Assembly (NCBI GenBank): GCA_949358305.1
Contig: OX442314.1
Coordinates: forward strand, 8,859,060-8,923,059
DNA: 64,000 bases
Reading direction: 5' to 3'
Source of the DNA: Strigamia acuminata
Lineage: Eukaryota; Arthropoda; Chilopoda; Geophilomorpha; Linotaeniidae
Position 1 is the first letter of the stretch. The number at the start of each line of letters is the position of its first letter. Below, in pieces: positions 25,907-37,871 of the stretch. Under the pieces are notes generated by a model. That model did no database searches. It worked only from the letters and a program-made list of their open reading frames with translations, and had not been told where the DNA came from. The translations under genes were made by a program, and so were the position numbers.

Positions 25907-27279
25907 GTTGTATAAAGAGGGAAAATATCACATAAGAAAATTTTTTTTTTCTTTATTCAACCCTTTAACATTTCTGTGTATGTTCAGAGAACATGATATT
26001 CTCCTATGAAGAATGCTGTTGGAGAATATACAATCAACAATTTTAAATCCAATTTTGATCCCCTTTTTTTCTTATTACAGAAACAAACCTCATTTGTTAT
26101 GTATGATAATGAAATTCCTCTTGTTTTTTGAGCCTGGAATTGTAATTAAGCGTAGTTTTTCACTCTGTTTTTGTTTCGCTTTAACGGCTTTTCAAGCGTG
26201 GAATCATGTATATAAATTGCAGTAGTTTCTAATATAGATTTCTAATTTTTGTTTTTTTTCTTTTGTTTCAATGTGTAAAAGAGTTATCTTTGATATTTAT
26301 TATATTATTTGTTTAATTGTGTATATTTTGTAAAGGATTGTTAATTTTTCTTTTTTTTTCAATTTTTTTTTTATACTTTTGTTGTATCTAGTCAGTACAA
26401 CAAGATGCAGAGTTGTTAAAAATATTCCTAAAAGACAATTTGTATTAATTTAAATGATGCTAACTTTTGATTTGTTGATTGTTTTTTGTATTTAGACATT
26501 TTTGTATTTTTCATCCCTAAAAGAGAAAAAGTTACAATAAAAACAGAAAAAGTTTAAAAGTCACTATTGCAAATGATGGTTTGACTCATCCAAGAGGATC
26601 TGTGGTCATTTTAGACCCATGGACACCAAAAAACTGTCTAGACATTGAATTTGGTGAATGATTTAAGGCTTTGAACTAAAGTGACAGTCAGTGCAATTAA
26701 TTGTTGTTTGTTTTGACATTTTAAGTCAAGCAACATTAGCAAACTGACAAATACAAGACCAAAAATATATATTAAAATTTATAGATTTATTAGGGAACAT
26801 TAAGCCATTCAGCCACTAATATATTTGGAAATTTAAATCATTTTGGGGTGAAAGATGCAAAATTGTCTATTATATACAAAAGTAATCAATCTAAGGATGT
26901 TTGTTTGTTCTAGTTTAAATTAGAAAAAGGTTAGATGTTTGTCATGACATTTTTACTGTGGGATTGAATTTTTTGATTTATTTTTTCTGTTTGAAATTGT
27001 ATGTTGTTGTTATTATGTACTCTCATTTTGAATGATTTTGTTTGAATTTTTTCAGGGTTAGCATTGTTACTCAAAATAATTGACTTAGCGAGACCACAAT
27101 GGCAGCAGATCTTGCATTTGGAGAAACCCCTGTAGAAATTTTGAATTTTTTTATCAACAATCTTGCTGAACCGGCTCGGTGCAAAATCCAAGCACGCAGG
27201 CTTTGTGGGTGGATTTATAATTACTCATAGTTGTCGTAGGGCAACGGCCCATTGCGGCAGCATTATAATAGGACCTCGC
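25907..27279. other. Calcineurin B 3' UTR and intergenic DNA
   Basis: T-rich sequence following the stop codon, with a plausible poly(A) signal at 26536-26541. No further gene recognised. Confidence 0.45.
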
Positions 27280-27281
27280 TA

Positions 27282-27463
27282 TACTCTAAACCGATACAAC
27301 GTTGACCTAACTCCAGCCGTATCACTAGCGTGTAACGAACTCCAGACATTGTGATCGATTACCAACACTTGTTTCATTGTCAAAATAAACGGAAATGCTT
27401 TTCTGCGTAGTAGAGCACGGTCCACCAATTGGAAATAGGTTAACGTTGTATCGGTTCAGAGTA
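27282..27463. mobile_element. TA-flanked MITE (182 bp), copy 1
   Basis: Inverted ends tactctaaaccgatacaacg and complement, flanked by ta on both sides. A second copy with similar ends and a shared gcgtagtagagcac/gcgtagcagagcac internal word lies at 42517-42704. Non-coding. Confidence 0.7.
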
Positions 27464-27465
27464 TA

Positions 27466-29001
27466 TGTGGGGCCGGCTCAAGATAGGATCGAGTGGTGCA
27501 ACCTCGCAGGGCGCCAAGACGAATGGGATGCATTGATGAGCTCAAAATTCACTGACGAGCATTGAAAACAATGACCGCTGATCGAGCTTGAGCCGGCCTT
27601 GCTTCTAAGGGCCCCATTTCAGTTGTTGAGTTTACAGAAACAGGCCCAAGCTGAGGAGTGGAGCCTTCTGGTTGACTCTAGGGATTGCGGTGCCTCAAAG
27701 CGCGAGCCCAAGACAACCACCTTGTCCTGACGTTGGGCCTGTCGTTACGGCTACAATCTTTTAATTAAAAAGTGTTGTTATTAGTTTCAAAGCTTCAGTC
27801 TTATTGCTAGGGGTAACAGTGCCAATCCTGAATTTGTCTTGCTATATATTGATAATAATTATGGACTTCTCATCACATAGATAAACCAAATGTTTATTGC
27901 ATGTAAAATTCCCTCCTTTTACTATCTTTCATAACAGTTTGCTGTTTGCTCTCTCTCTCTCTGTGTCTTATCTCATACTGTAAGTCATTTGTTGATATAT
28001 ACTTTGTTTGCTCTACTCAACTTATGCAGAATAATAATTTAAAAAAGAAAATGTAGTTAACTTTTGCAAGAAAAACAAACTGATTTTTCAATCTTTTCAA
28101 CACTAAATCTTGTAAATGGCTTATTTACTCTTGTAAAAAAAATAATACAGATTATATATATATACAATATACATATATTATATACAGTGCTTTTATTGTA
28201 AAAAAGAATAAATAAATAATTATAATGGTGGTGAAAGGTTTTAGCAGCAAAAGTGAACTGGTTTTACTAAATTTCAGAAATTGATTTGTTGTTTTGGATG
28301 TTTGGCAAGCCCAGTATCACTGTATCATGGAAAATAATGAAAAAGCACTGATTATTGTATGTATATGTAACCACATGCATAAGTATATATATGTCATGTT
28401 TCATTTGTTCTTTGTTCTGTAAATGTTCTTTGTTTGAACACTGAGAAAAAATGGTTTGCATTTGGATTTTCTGAGATACATTTTATTTTATTTTTACAAA
28501 AGTACAAGTAGTTAAGATGATTAAGAAATTTCATGGTTTTCATTTATTTGATTTATTTGTTTTGTTTTATTATTATTATTTTGTTGGTTTTAATTCATGT
28601 AGTGTTAAGTTTCACTTTTGAGTTTGATTTTTTCGCTGTAAAATCCGGCTTATGCTGATATATCCTAGTTTTATAAAGACAATTTTGTTTAATTGGAATG
28701 GAATGAATGCTATTTAAATCATAAAATATATTAATAGTGAACAACAAAAAAAAAACCCAGAATATCTTTATGCTTTTATTGAATTTGTAAATAACTTACA
28801 AGACTGTCATCAGAGGGCTGCCAGCTGTAACATATTCCTTTATCAAAATTCATGTATATTGTACCCGCTTACAATTTATTCTGTACTTTTTAAAACATTG
28901 GACGAAACAAAAAAAGGAAATAAACGAAAAAAAAAATTGCAAATTAATTCCCAGTTGAATAATAATAATAAAACCGTTAGAAATTCAAATTTTATTTTCC
29001 A
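27466..29001. other. Intergenic, no gene seen
   Basis: AT-rich spacer with a ta-rich tract at 28140-28200 and a short ct run near 27950. No gene evidence. The last ~100 bp are the probable 5' flank of ADPGK. Confidence 0.45.
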
Positions 29002-32000
29002 ATGACACGATTGGTCGGATCTGGCAGGTGGTCAAACATGGCGTCGCCGGGCGCGACGTTAGCCGCAGTAATATCGTTAGCAATTGCTTTAACGGCCTAC
29101 TACTTAAATAGAAACTCAGACGATGTTCTACGGCAAAGATTGCAAAGTGTTTTATCGGGTCTTTTGCTTAAAGAGCGAGAAGCGAAGCCGATATCGGACC
29201 TGAAAATTGCGGTCGGTTTCGGCGCATGTGAAGACCTCGTCGTTCAAGCCGTAGATATCTTAAATATATCGAAATACGAGAAGTTATTTGACTTGACACC
29301 CGTGCATTATGATGTGATAAATAATTTAGAGCAATTGTACAGAGCTTTTGCGTATTTCTTCATTCATGGAGCTGCTGCGGAGTAAGGAATTTTAATCGAT
29401 AAAAATCGATGTTTGCAAAATGAGTTGCAAAATAAATTATTTTTATTTTTATTTTTGCAGGAGATATGTTGGGAATAATATTTTGTTTGATAAATTGGTG
29501 AAGGATGCGAGTGAGGTGAAGACGTCGCGGTGGACACTCGGTGGGAATGCGCCTGTCATTGGGAGTCGGTTCGCGAAGGAAGGAACGAATGTTTTGCTCG
29601 GCGCTTCGTTGTCGGGGAATTTGAAGCAGAAATTGCATCCAAAAATTCAAGGTTTAATGTTAATGGGTTTGATTTTTTTAATAGATTATTATTTTAAATT
29701 TTATTATCATTTAAAAAAAAATGATTATTGACTCGAAATTTGATTTTTTTTGGAGCTACCGGTGTATAAAATTATTCGTTTATTTTAAGTAAAAATTATA
29801 ATTTTTTTAGTTACAATTTGTTGTTTTTAAGTCACAATGAAGTTGTTTTTCGAGAAAATTTATCTATTTTTGTCAAATTTGAGCTATTTTTCTTGAAAAT
29901 CGAGTGAATTTTTGTCCAAATTGGGTTATTTTTGTCAAATTTGAGTTATTTTGTCGCAATTTGTTATATGTTTGTCGTAATTTGAGTTATTTTTGTTAAA
30001 TTTGAGTTATTTTTGTTAAATTTGAGTTATTTTTGTCAAATTGGAGTTATTTTTCATGAAAATCGAGTGAATTTTTGTCAAAATTGGATTATTTTAGTCT
30101 TAATTTGAGTTATTTTGTCGTAATTTGAGTTATTTTGTCGTAATTTGAGTTATTTTATCGTAATTTGAGTTAATTTAGGAAAAAAAAATTTTTTTTTTTT
30201 AAAGATTTAAATTAATTTTTCAAGTTTTACAATCAAATTATCATTTAATTTTTTTGTCTTTTTAAACTCAGTAACCGGAAGCAATTTACAAAAGGATGAC
30301 ATCCATTTGATATTGGAGTATCCCACGGGACAAATTTGGGGTCCGTATCAAACCCACAGAGCAAACAGGTAGAAAATCAAAAACCAAAAAACATGAACGA
30401 AAAATATCATTTTTTTTTCATTTTAACCCCGCTATTTGAAGATTTATCATTCATAACGATCGAAACAATCCAACTTTAACTGGAATTGACGAGTTTCGCC
30501 AACATTTGAAGGAATACAACGCCGATTTGCTCGTTATAAGTGGATTGCAAATGATGGATAATTTCCCATTCCGAGAAGGTATTGCTTTTTACTTAACTCC
30601 ACATGGTAAACTGTGAAAAAATACATACTCCGTATATGTTTATATTTTATTTTATGGTTTTCCATGTGGGAAAAAATCCATTTCCTTAAAACATGCGGGA
30701 AGTCTTTTTATTTATTTCACCATTATTATTACATTATTATTTTGTATAGCAATTATTTCCATATTTAAACCATGAAAAATTCCCTGCGTGTGATGGTGTC
30801 TTGGTGTGTTGAAATCAATTTCACATAAATTGGATGTTTTAGGCCTAAAAATGGATGTTTTTGTTCTAAAAATGTATGTTTTTGGGCTAAAATGGATGTT
30901 TTGGAGCTAAAAATGGATGTTTTTGGCCTAAAAAAATGGATGTTTTTGGCCTAAAAAAATGGATGTTTTTGGCCTAAAAAAATGGATGTTTTTGGCCTAA
31001 AAAAATGGATGTTTTTGGCCTAAAAAAATGGATGTTTTTGGCCTAAAAAAATGGATGTTTTTGGCCCAAAAATATGGATGTTTTTGGCCTAAAAAAATGG
31101 ATGTTTTTGGCCTAAAAAAATGGATGTTTTTGGCCTAAAAAAATGGATGTTTTTGGCCTAAAAAAATGGATGTTTTTGGCCTAAAAAAATGGATGTTTTT
31201 GGCCCAAAAATATGGATGTTTTTGGCCTAAAAAAATGGATGTTTTTGGCCTAAAAAAATGGATGTTTTTGGCCTAAAAAAATGGATGTTTTTGGCCTAAA
31301 AAAATGGATGTTTTTGGCCTAAAAAAATGGATGTTTTTGGCCTAAAAAAATGGATGTTTTTGGTCTAAAAAAATGGATGTTTTTGGCCTAAAAAAATGGA
31401 TGTTTTCGACTTAAAAATGACTTTTTTTGGCCTAAAATTTTTTTTCTTCATTTTTATTTGACTATTTTTTTAGGTATCCGACTGGACCGTATTCTCAAAG
31501 TGCAACAAATCATGACATCCCAACGCCAAAGCGCCCGCGTGCACTTCGAAATGGCCTCGTTCACCGACGAAACTCTCCTCGCCGACCTCACCCAATACGT
31601 GCTCCCCTTCGCCGACTCCATCGGCATGAACGAACAAGAACTCACCAACCTGCACACCCTCCTCCTCTACGGCAACGTGAGTCTCGTCTCCGACGCCCGG
31701 CCCCGCATCGCCTCCGTCCTCGACCAAATGCGCCACACATTCCGCCTTTTACGCAAAACGCGCGTCGACCGCACGCACCGACAGCTCACGCGCCTGCACG
31801 TGCACACGCTGGCCTACCAAGCGATCATGACCGAGGCGGGCTCGGCCTGGAAGAACAGTCCGGCCGCCGTGGCCAAGGCGTCGCTCACGGCGCACCGACA
31901 CACGTGCGGCACGCGCCGGGTGGACGTGGACAAGGCGCAGTTGTTGGTGGACGAGTCGTTCGCCACGAGTCAGACGACGGGCAGTCGGCGAATGCCGTTC

Positions 32001-32162
32001 GATGCCGACTCGCCGGTCGTTTGTTGGGAGGAGAAGGACGATGTTGCGGATAACTTCGCTTTTCGCGTTTGTATCGCGCCGGTTTTGGTCTGTACCAAAG
32101 TGCTGCAGACGGCCGGTGGTGGCGATAATATTTCGGCTGCCGGATTGGTTTATCAGATTTGA
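29002..32162 (+). CDS. ADPGK: ADP-dependent glucokinase (complete, 5 exons)
   Basis: Phosphorylates glucose using ADP as donor; the vertebrate enzyme is ER-associated. CDS exons: 29002-29381, 29461-29651, 30272-30368, 30442-30578, 31474-32162, all in phase. Length is 497 aa from the first ATG or 485 aa from the second (29038), which has the stronger context (aacATGg). Near the N-terminus is a hydrophobic signal/anchor (ATLAAVISLAIALTAYYL). Family hallmarks are KIAVGFGACEDLV, RWTLGGNAPVIGSRFA, IHLILEYPTGQIWG, HRANRFIIHND, LLVISGLQMMDNFP, VHFEMASFTDETL and LPFADSIGMNEQEL. The C-terminal TAGGGDNISAAGL carries the catalytic Asp of the ribokinase-like GXGD motif. The last exon is much GC-richer than the others. 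A poly(A) signal is at 32298. Intron 2 and intron 4 contain minisatellites. Confidence 0.96.
29880..30180. repeat. Minisatellite in ADPGK intron 2
   Basis: About 14 degenerate copies of ttgagttatttttgtcaaa (variants tcgtaa, ttaaat). Confidence 0.85.
30835..31420. repeat. 23-bp minisatellite in ADPGK intron 4
   Basis: About 25 copies of a 23-bp unit built on aaaaatggatgtttttggcc, the central ones almost perfect. A variant unit ggcccaaaaatatgg occurs at 31063 and again at 31201, exactly 138 bp (six units) apart. The array therefore grew by duplicating six-unit blocks. Confidence 0.95.
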
Positions 32163-32706
32163 TTTCAGTTTCAGATTTGATTTCAGTTTTTTTGTTTGTG
32201 TTTTTGTTTATTCATATTTTTTAATATACACGTTAATTAATATTTTGTCCATTTTTATACACTTTGTTGTTTTTTTGTGTTTGTAATTGTTGAGAATTAA
32301 TAAAATTGTCTTAATATATTGATTTGGGTGTTTTTTGGTTGAATTTATTTTTTATTTAGCGGTTATTGATGATTTTTTTAAGATTTGGAATTTTGAGATC
32401 GCCGCCATAGTTCCGCTATCGGATACACGCAGCACGACTCTCACTGTTTAAATTAAATTAAAATCGTAAACACAGTGGAAAACAATTAAATGAATGTACG
32501 AATTAATTTTTTGCTCGTAATAAGAAAAATTTAAAACCAAGCTCCATTACCAACATATTTTATAAAGAATTTAAACATACATTCCTGGAATCTAACATGG
32601 AGAGTCGTACTGCGTCTATCACAACTCAGCTGTAGTGGCAGCATCTGCGCATGCGTGATTAAACGACGGCCACAAATGAGCGCGGATTTCGCACCCAAGA
32701 TTAAAC
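32163..32706. other. Spacer ADPGK-MND1 with MND1 promoter
   Basis: Contains the ADPGK poly(A) signal (aataaa at 32298) and, from about 32395, a GC-richer segment with a gcgcatgcg word (about 32648) that is probably the MND1 5' flank. Confidence 0.5.
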
Positions 32707-33576
32707 ATGGTAATGACTCAATTCTGGTACATTTACCGTTTAATAAACGATTGTTCGATCTTTTCTAGTCGAAGAAACGTGGACTGAGCGTGGAGGAGAA
32801 ACGACAACGACTTAGCGAGTTATTTTACGAAACCGTAAATAAATAAATATAAAAAAAATCCAAATAAGCAAATTTATTTATTTGTTTATTACAGAACGAT
32901 TTCTACCAACTCAAGGAATTAGAAAAAATCGCATCAAAGGAGAAAGGAATCGTCCTGCAATCCGTCAAAGAAATCTTGCAGAGTCTAGTCGACGACAATT
33001 TGGTCGATTCCGAAAAAATAGGAACTTCCGTTTATTTTTGGTCATTTTCCAGCAAAGCGATCAACAATGTAAATAAATTAAAACAACAAATAAATTGTTA
33101 TTTTTCTACATTTATTATGTTTAACACGCAGAGGAAGAGGAAATTGGAAGATTTGACCGCGAAAACGGACGAGACGAGCAAAAAGATCAAATCCAAGGAG
33201 AAATTGATCAAAGATCTCGAAATCGGACGAGGAGATTCGGATAATCGTCAGGAGAAAATGGCGGAACTCGAACGGGTCAAGAAAGAGCACGAAAATTTGT
33301 GCGGCGAAGTGGGAAAATACAAACATTCGGATCCGGACTTTTACGCGGATTTGGCGCGCCAAGCGAGTCGGGCAAAGATCGGCGCCAACAGATGGACAGG
33401 TTGATGAAATTTTGTTGAAAATTGTTTTTTTATTTTTTTATTTACGTACTTATTTTTATTTTTGTTTAGATAATATTTTCTGCATAAAGTCGTGGTGTAA
33501 GAATAAGTTTGGGATGGAGGAGAAGGATTTGAACAAAGCTTTTGACATTCCTGAAGATTTGGATTACATCGAGTAA
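32707..33576 (+). CDS. MND1: Meiotic nuclear division protein 1 (complete, 5 exons)
   Basis: Partner of HOP2/PSMC3IP in stimulating DMC1/RAD51 strand invasion during meiosis. CDS exons: 32707-32709 (ATG only), 32769-32834, 32895-33068, 33132-33399, 33470-33576, giving 205 aa, the human length. The N-terminal winged-helix region reads [19 protein letters not shown], then [16 protein letters not shown] and [21 protein letters not shown] Lys/Glu-rich coiled coil follows ([31 protein letters not shown]). The C-terminal motif [19 protein letters not shown] and IPEDLDYIE are characteristic. As in calcineurin B, the first coding exon consists of the start codon alone. Confidence 0.97.
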
Positions 33577-34310
33577 TTGCTTCGTGTATCGTGTTTTTTG
33601 TTTTTTTTTACAATTAAATATTGAGTTAAGTTGGAAAAATGTGTTTTTATGCTTTATTAATTTTTAAGTGCAAAATTTAACTTGTTTTGGTGAAAATATA
33701 AAAAATTTCACTTTACGCAAATTTTAAGAAGAAAAACTCATTTTCAGATGAACATGTGCAATTTTTGTGCAAAAATGTGTAATTAAATGCAATAGCCTAA
33801 TTGAAAGCAGAAGTGTGCATCGTTAGATGTAAAAATCTGATTTTTGTTGCAAAAAATTGCACTTTCAAGTAGAAATTTGCAAAAAATTGCATTTTTAAGA
33901 AGAAAATTTGCAAAAAAAATTGCATTTTTAAGTGGAAATTTGCAAAAAATTGCATTTTTAAGAAGAAATTTGGAAAAAAATTGCATTTTTAAGTGGAAAT
34001 TTGCAAAAGAATTTGCCTTTTTAAGTGGAAATTTGCAAAAAAATTCCCTTTTTATGCGGAAATTTGCAAAAAATTGCATTTTTAAGTGGAAATTTGCAAA
34101 AAAATTGAATTTTTAAGTATAAAAAACGTGTTTTAAGTCTGAATACGCAACTTTTACATACAAATACACATACTTTTTTTCAATTTTTATTTGCAAAACA
34201 AAAAAAAAACCGCTTGAAAACGTTTTATTACAAAATATTGATAGAATGAAACATGAATATGACAATGTGATAAAATCTGTACATGAATAAATCTGGCAAC
34301 AAAAATCCCT
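33577..34310. repeat. Convergent 3' spacer with minisatellite
   Basis: Lies between the stops of MND1 and the BRMS1-family gene. From about 33845 to 34125 it contains around nine copies of a ~31-bp unit based on tttttaagtggaaatttgc followed by aaaaaattgca. The BRMS1 poly(A) signal (aataaa on the minus strand) is at 34224-34229. Confidence 0.8.
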
Positions 34311-37285
34311 TCACGAAGGACAATGCCGCACCGCATACTTCCCCACCTGCAGATCCGTTATGGACAACTTGAACCGGTTGCCGTCGTGCCGCTTCAGCAC
34401 AACTTCGCTCGTATTAATCGCCGTTATGTGGGCGCTGCAAAACAAAAACAAAAAACAAAACAAAATATCAAAACCCAAATTCCAACTGCACACAATTCCG
34501 ACACAAATTGCAGGTAAATTCAGCTGCAACCTGTTAATAACGACAAACGAACGAACAAAACAGCCACAAAAGTTAAATAAGGAAAGAAAGGAAATTAAAT
34601 GATGGAAATGAAGTTGTGAGAAGAACTCACAGGAGAGGAGAATCCTCCTTATTCTCAATGATGATGTGATGTCCTTTACAGAAAGATTGGCCTTCAAACA
34701 ACAGTTTGCCATCGGCAAACCGCGCATTGTATTGATTTTCTTCGCTTCGATAAGTATCTGAATTAAGCAAATGGAATTAGAAACAGCAACATTGAAAACA
34801 AATCAAATTATTCGATTCAATCAAATTCAATTATTCAAATTCCGAAAATTTTACTCCTTTTTTTTGTTTATACTCGCATTTTCAGCGGCGCATTATGCTA
34901 AAGTGGGACAAAAAAAGTGAATATTCTATTGTTCAATTTAAAAATGCATCGCTAAACATAAAAATGCATTGTTTAGGCACAAAAATTCATTGTTTAGCTA
35001 AAAAATTCATTTTATAGCTTAAAAATTCATTTTATAGCTTAAAAGTGCATTGTTTAAGCAAAAAGGTGCATTGTTGAGACACAAAATGCATTGTTTAAGC
35101 ACAATAATGCATTGTTTAGGCACAAAAATTCATTTTTTAGCTTAAAAATGCATTGTTTAAGCACAAAGGTGCATTGTTGAGACACAAAATGCATCGTTTA
35201 AGCACAATAATGCATTATGAGAGCACAAAAATCCATTGTTAATCACAAAAGTGCATTCTTTAGGTTAAAAATGCAATTTTAGGTGCAAAAATGCATTGTT
35301 TAGAACCAGAAATGCAATTTTTTAAGTCAAAATGCATTGCTAAATAGAAAAATGAATTTTTTAAGCAAAATAATATATCGATATGTGCAAAAATGACATT
35401 GTTTTATACAAAAAACGTAATCATTTTGAGTTACTTTTCAACTAATGGGGCCCCTGTAATTCACCTAACGGCTAATAAATGCACCACTGCTAATTTTGAA
35501 TCATTTATACCGATCGAAAAAAAGATAAATAAAAATCGTTGTGTCTGAGATTGACATTTGTGAGTGAATCAGTGTTGCTATTGTTTGTAATGATGGGTAA
35601 TAAATAATAAAATTAACAAAACGACGCATGATTTTTTTGGTTTTTCTCAGCTTCACGACACTTGCACAAACAGTCAATTGGATTACGTCATTCGACTTAC
35701 ATTCACATTTTCGTTTGCTCGCCTTCAAAGCCTGTGGAGTTGTTTAGAAAAATGTTAACATGTTAAAAATGATTTTTTTTGCTTTTTTTTTTATTTTCTT
35801 TACTTATTTTTTATTTTATTTTTTTTTTTTTATAAATAAAATACCTTCCTAATGGCTGTCCAATCCTCCAGTATGTCGTTTTCGTGCAACATGTAAACGA
35901 TGTATGGTCCGGAAACGGTTACGGGTTTCTTTCGTTTGTCGGGGTTCGTTGAGTCTGTTTTTCTGCGATTCTTTTTGTGATTTGCTTGTTCGTTTTTCAA
36001 ATCTAGAAGAATGATAGAAAATTTCAATGTTTGAATTGTTTGAAAAATGTTAATTTAAATTGAAAAACTAAACTTTTAGTGGATTAATATAGTTTTTTAA
36101 TGGGAAATATTTGATTTTTACCCTAAAAATTCGATTTTTGTCCTAAAAATTCGCTTTTTATTCTAAAAATTCGATTTTTCTTCGAATAACTCGATTTTTC
36201 TTCGAATAACTCGATTTTTACCCTAAAAATTCGATTTTTACTCGAAAAACTCGATTTTTACCCTAAAAATACGAGTTTTACTAGAAAAATTCGAGCCTTA
36301 CTAGAAAAATTCGAGTTTTACAAGAAAATTCGAGTTGTACTAAGAAAATTCGAGTTTTACTAGAAAAATTCATTTTTATTCGAAAAAATCAATTTCAACT
36401 AAAAAAACCTCAATTTTATCTCAAAAACCAAAATACCAGAAGTGATATCAATATTATTTTTATCCTCTTCCAATCTCCGTATTTTCTCTTCAAGTTCACT
36501 TTGTATCGTATCCCTTAAAATTGCCTTTTCACTCTTAAAATAAAAATAAAACAAAATAAAACAAAAACCAAAAAACAAAAATCCAAAATAAAAGTAAAAA
36601 TACAAAATACTTCATAATTCTGCCTCGAAGCCAACGTTTCCGCATCAAACTTATTCTGAATATTATTCAATTTAAGTTTCCTCAAAACATCTAAAAAAAA
36701 AAAATTAAAAATCATTCAAAAACTTAAAAAAAACCACAAAAACAAACACAAAATACCAGCAACTTCAGTCCTAATTTTAACGCTCAACTTCAACTCTTCC
36801 AACGGCTGAATATATTCAGCCGCTTTCCCCGACCGCACTTCGGCTAATTTCGTATCCACTTGCGTCATCCGTTCCCTATACAACCTGCGCAACAACAATA
36901 CAAAAAAAAATCAATAATAATTAATAAACCAAAATTCAATAAATAATTTTAATAATTTTAATTTTAAAAAATAAATTAAAAAATAAAAATCCACAAAAAA
37001 CGGACTGTTCTTTCAGATACGAAAACTGCGTCTCCAAATCGGCCATGTCGTCCAAGCACTCTGTCCTCCTTCGCTCGCACTCCACTTCGTCCATATCTGA
37101 AACAACATTGTTGACATTAATTCATTCGTTGTCATTGTTGTGGTTGATTCGCTACCTGAGCTGTCATCTTCCGAGCCGGCCGACGTGTCCACGGAGTCGT
37201 CGTTGGTGGATTTCTCGCTCTCGAGCGTGTCTTGGTCCATGTCTTCGCCGTCGCTGTCATTCACGTCTTCTTTGATTACGGGCAT
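34311..37285 (-). CDS. BRMS1L: BRMS1/BRMS1-like corepressor subunit (complete, 9 exons)
   Basis: Member of the Sds3/BRMS1 family, subunits of nuclear Sin3-HDAC complexes. CDS exons in order: 37156-37285, 37006-37096, 36757-36884, 36611-36690, 36437-36533, 35845-36002, 35701-35731, 34631-34757, 34311-34434, in phase throughout, 321 aa (human BRMS1L 323). After an acidic N-terminus ([19 protein letters not shown]) comes the Sds3-like coiled coil: [46 protein letters not shown] and [19 protein letters not shown]. Next are the basic [16 protein letters not shown] and the signature [19 protein letters not shown]. The C-terminal fold contains [14 protein letters not shown] and ISIT-like [16 protein letters not shown]. 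Exon 2 uses a weak donor (GTCCGT) that the phase demands. Whether it is BRMS1 or BRMS1L by orthology cannot be decided here. Confidence 0.95.
34940..35365. repeat. Minisatellite in BRMS1-family intron 7
   Basis: About 18 copies of aaaaatgcattgtttaagca and variants (ttcattttatagct, gtgcattgttgagacac). Confidence 0.9.
36105..36405. repeat. Minisatellite in BRMS1-family intron 5
   Basis: About 16 copies of an 18-bp unit aaaattcgatttttaccc with variants (ttcgaataactcg, attcgagttttacta). Confidence 0.88.
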
Positions 37286-37871
37286 TTCCCAATTCGGCCA
37301 CAGACACGAGCACTTGAATGTTCGACCACCAAAGGCCTATTTTGAGTCGCGTTACTAGGAGCAGACCGAGCAGGCCGGGACTCGCTAGCAGCAGACCGAT
37401 ACGCAAGGTTTTAGAATTTAATTTGAAGCTATTAAAGTGGATTTGTTTTGGAAATTTTATTTTGTGATATTTTTTTAAATATTTTTAGATTTAATTTTTG
37501 TTTTTTTTAGGAATGTGGATTGTTTGGGGAGAAAAGTGGGTAATTTGGCGGCAGTCGGGACGGTTAGGTTTAATTCACTGATTCCAGTTTGGTTGGGAGT
37601 GGGAGTTTGTATTATGTGCCGGTAGGGTTGTGCGTGGTGTGTTTGAAAGTGGACTGGAATGTGTAAGTGTTGTTTGAGCGCTTTGGTTTGATAAATAATC
37701 ATTTTCAGCTCTTTGTTGATGATTAAAAACACAATAGATGTACTCAGAGACCGTGATAAGTGAATATATATAGACTGACTGCTTTTTGTTGGGTGGGTTT
37801 CTCAGAATAACTATCGGTAAATTATTGTTTTACACTTTTAAATCAAGATTTTGATTTTATTTTACAGGAAA
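37286..37871. promoter_or_regulatory. Divergent promoter region, BRMS1-family / NPC1-like
   Basis: A 586-bp interval between two opposite start codons. The first ~100 bp after the BRMS1-family ATG are GC-richer. The 5' UTR of the NPC1-like gene probably includes a splice just before its ATG (ttttacag at 37860-37867). Confidence 0.5.

Noticed and set aside
31470-31736. Open frame antisense to the last ADPGK exon
   Set aside because: It mirrors GC-rich codons of the real exon, whose product aligns with ADP-dependent glucokinase.
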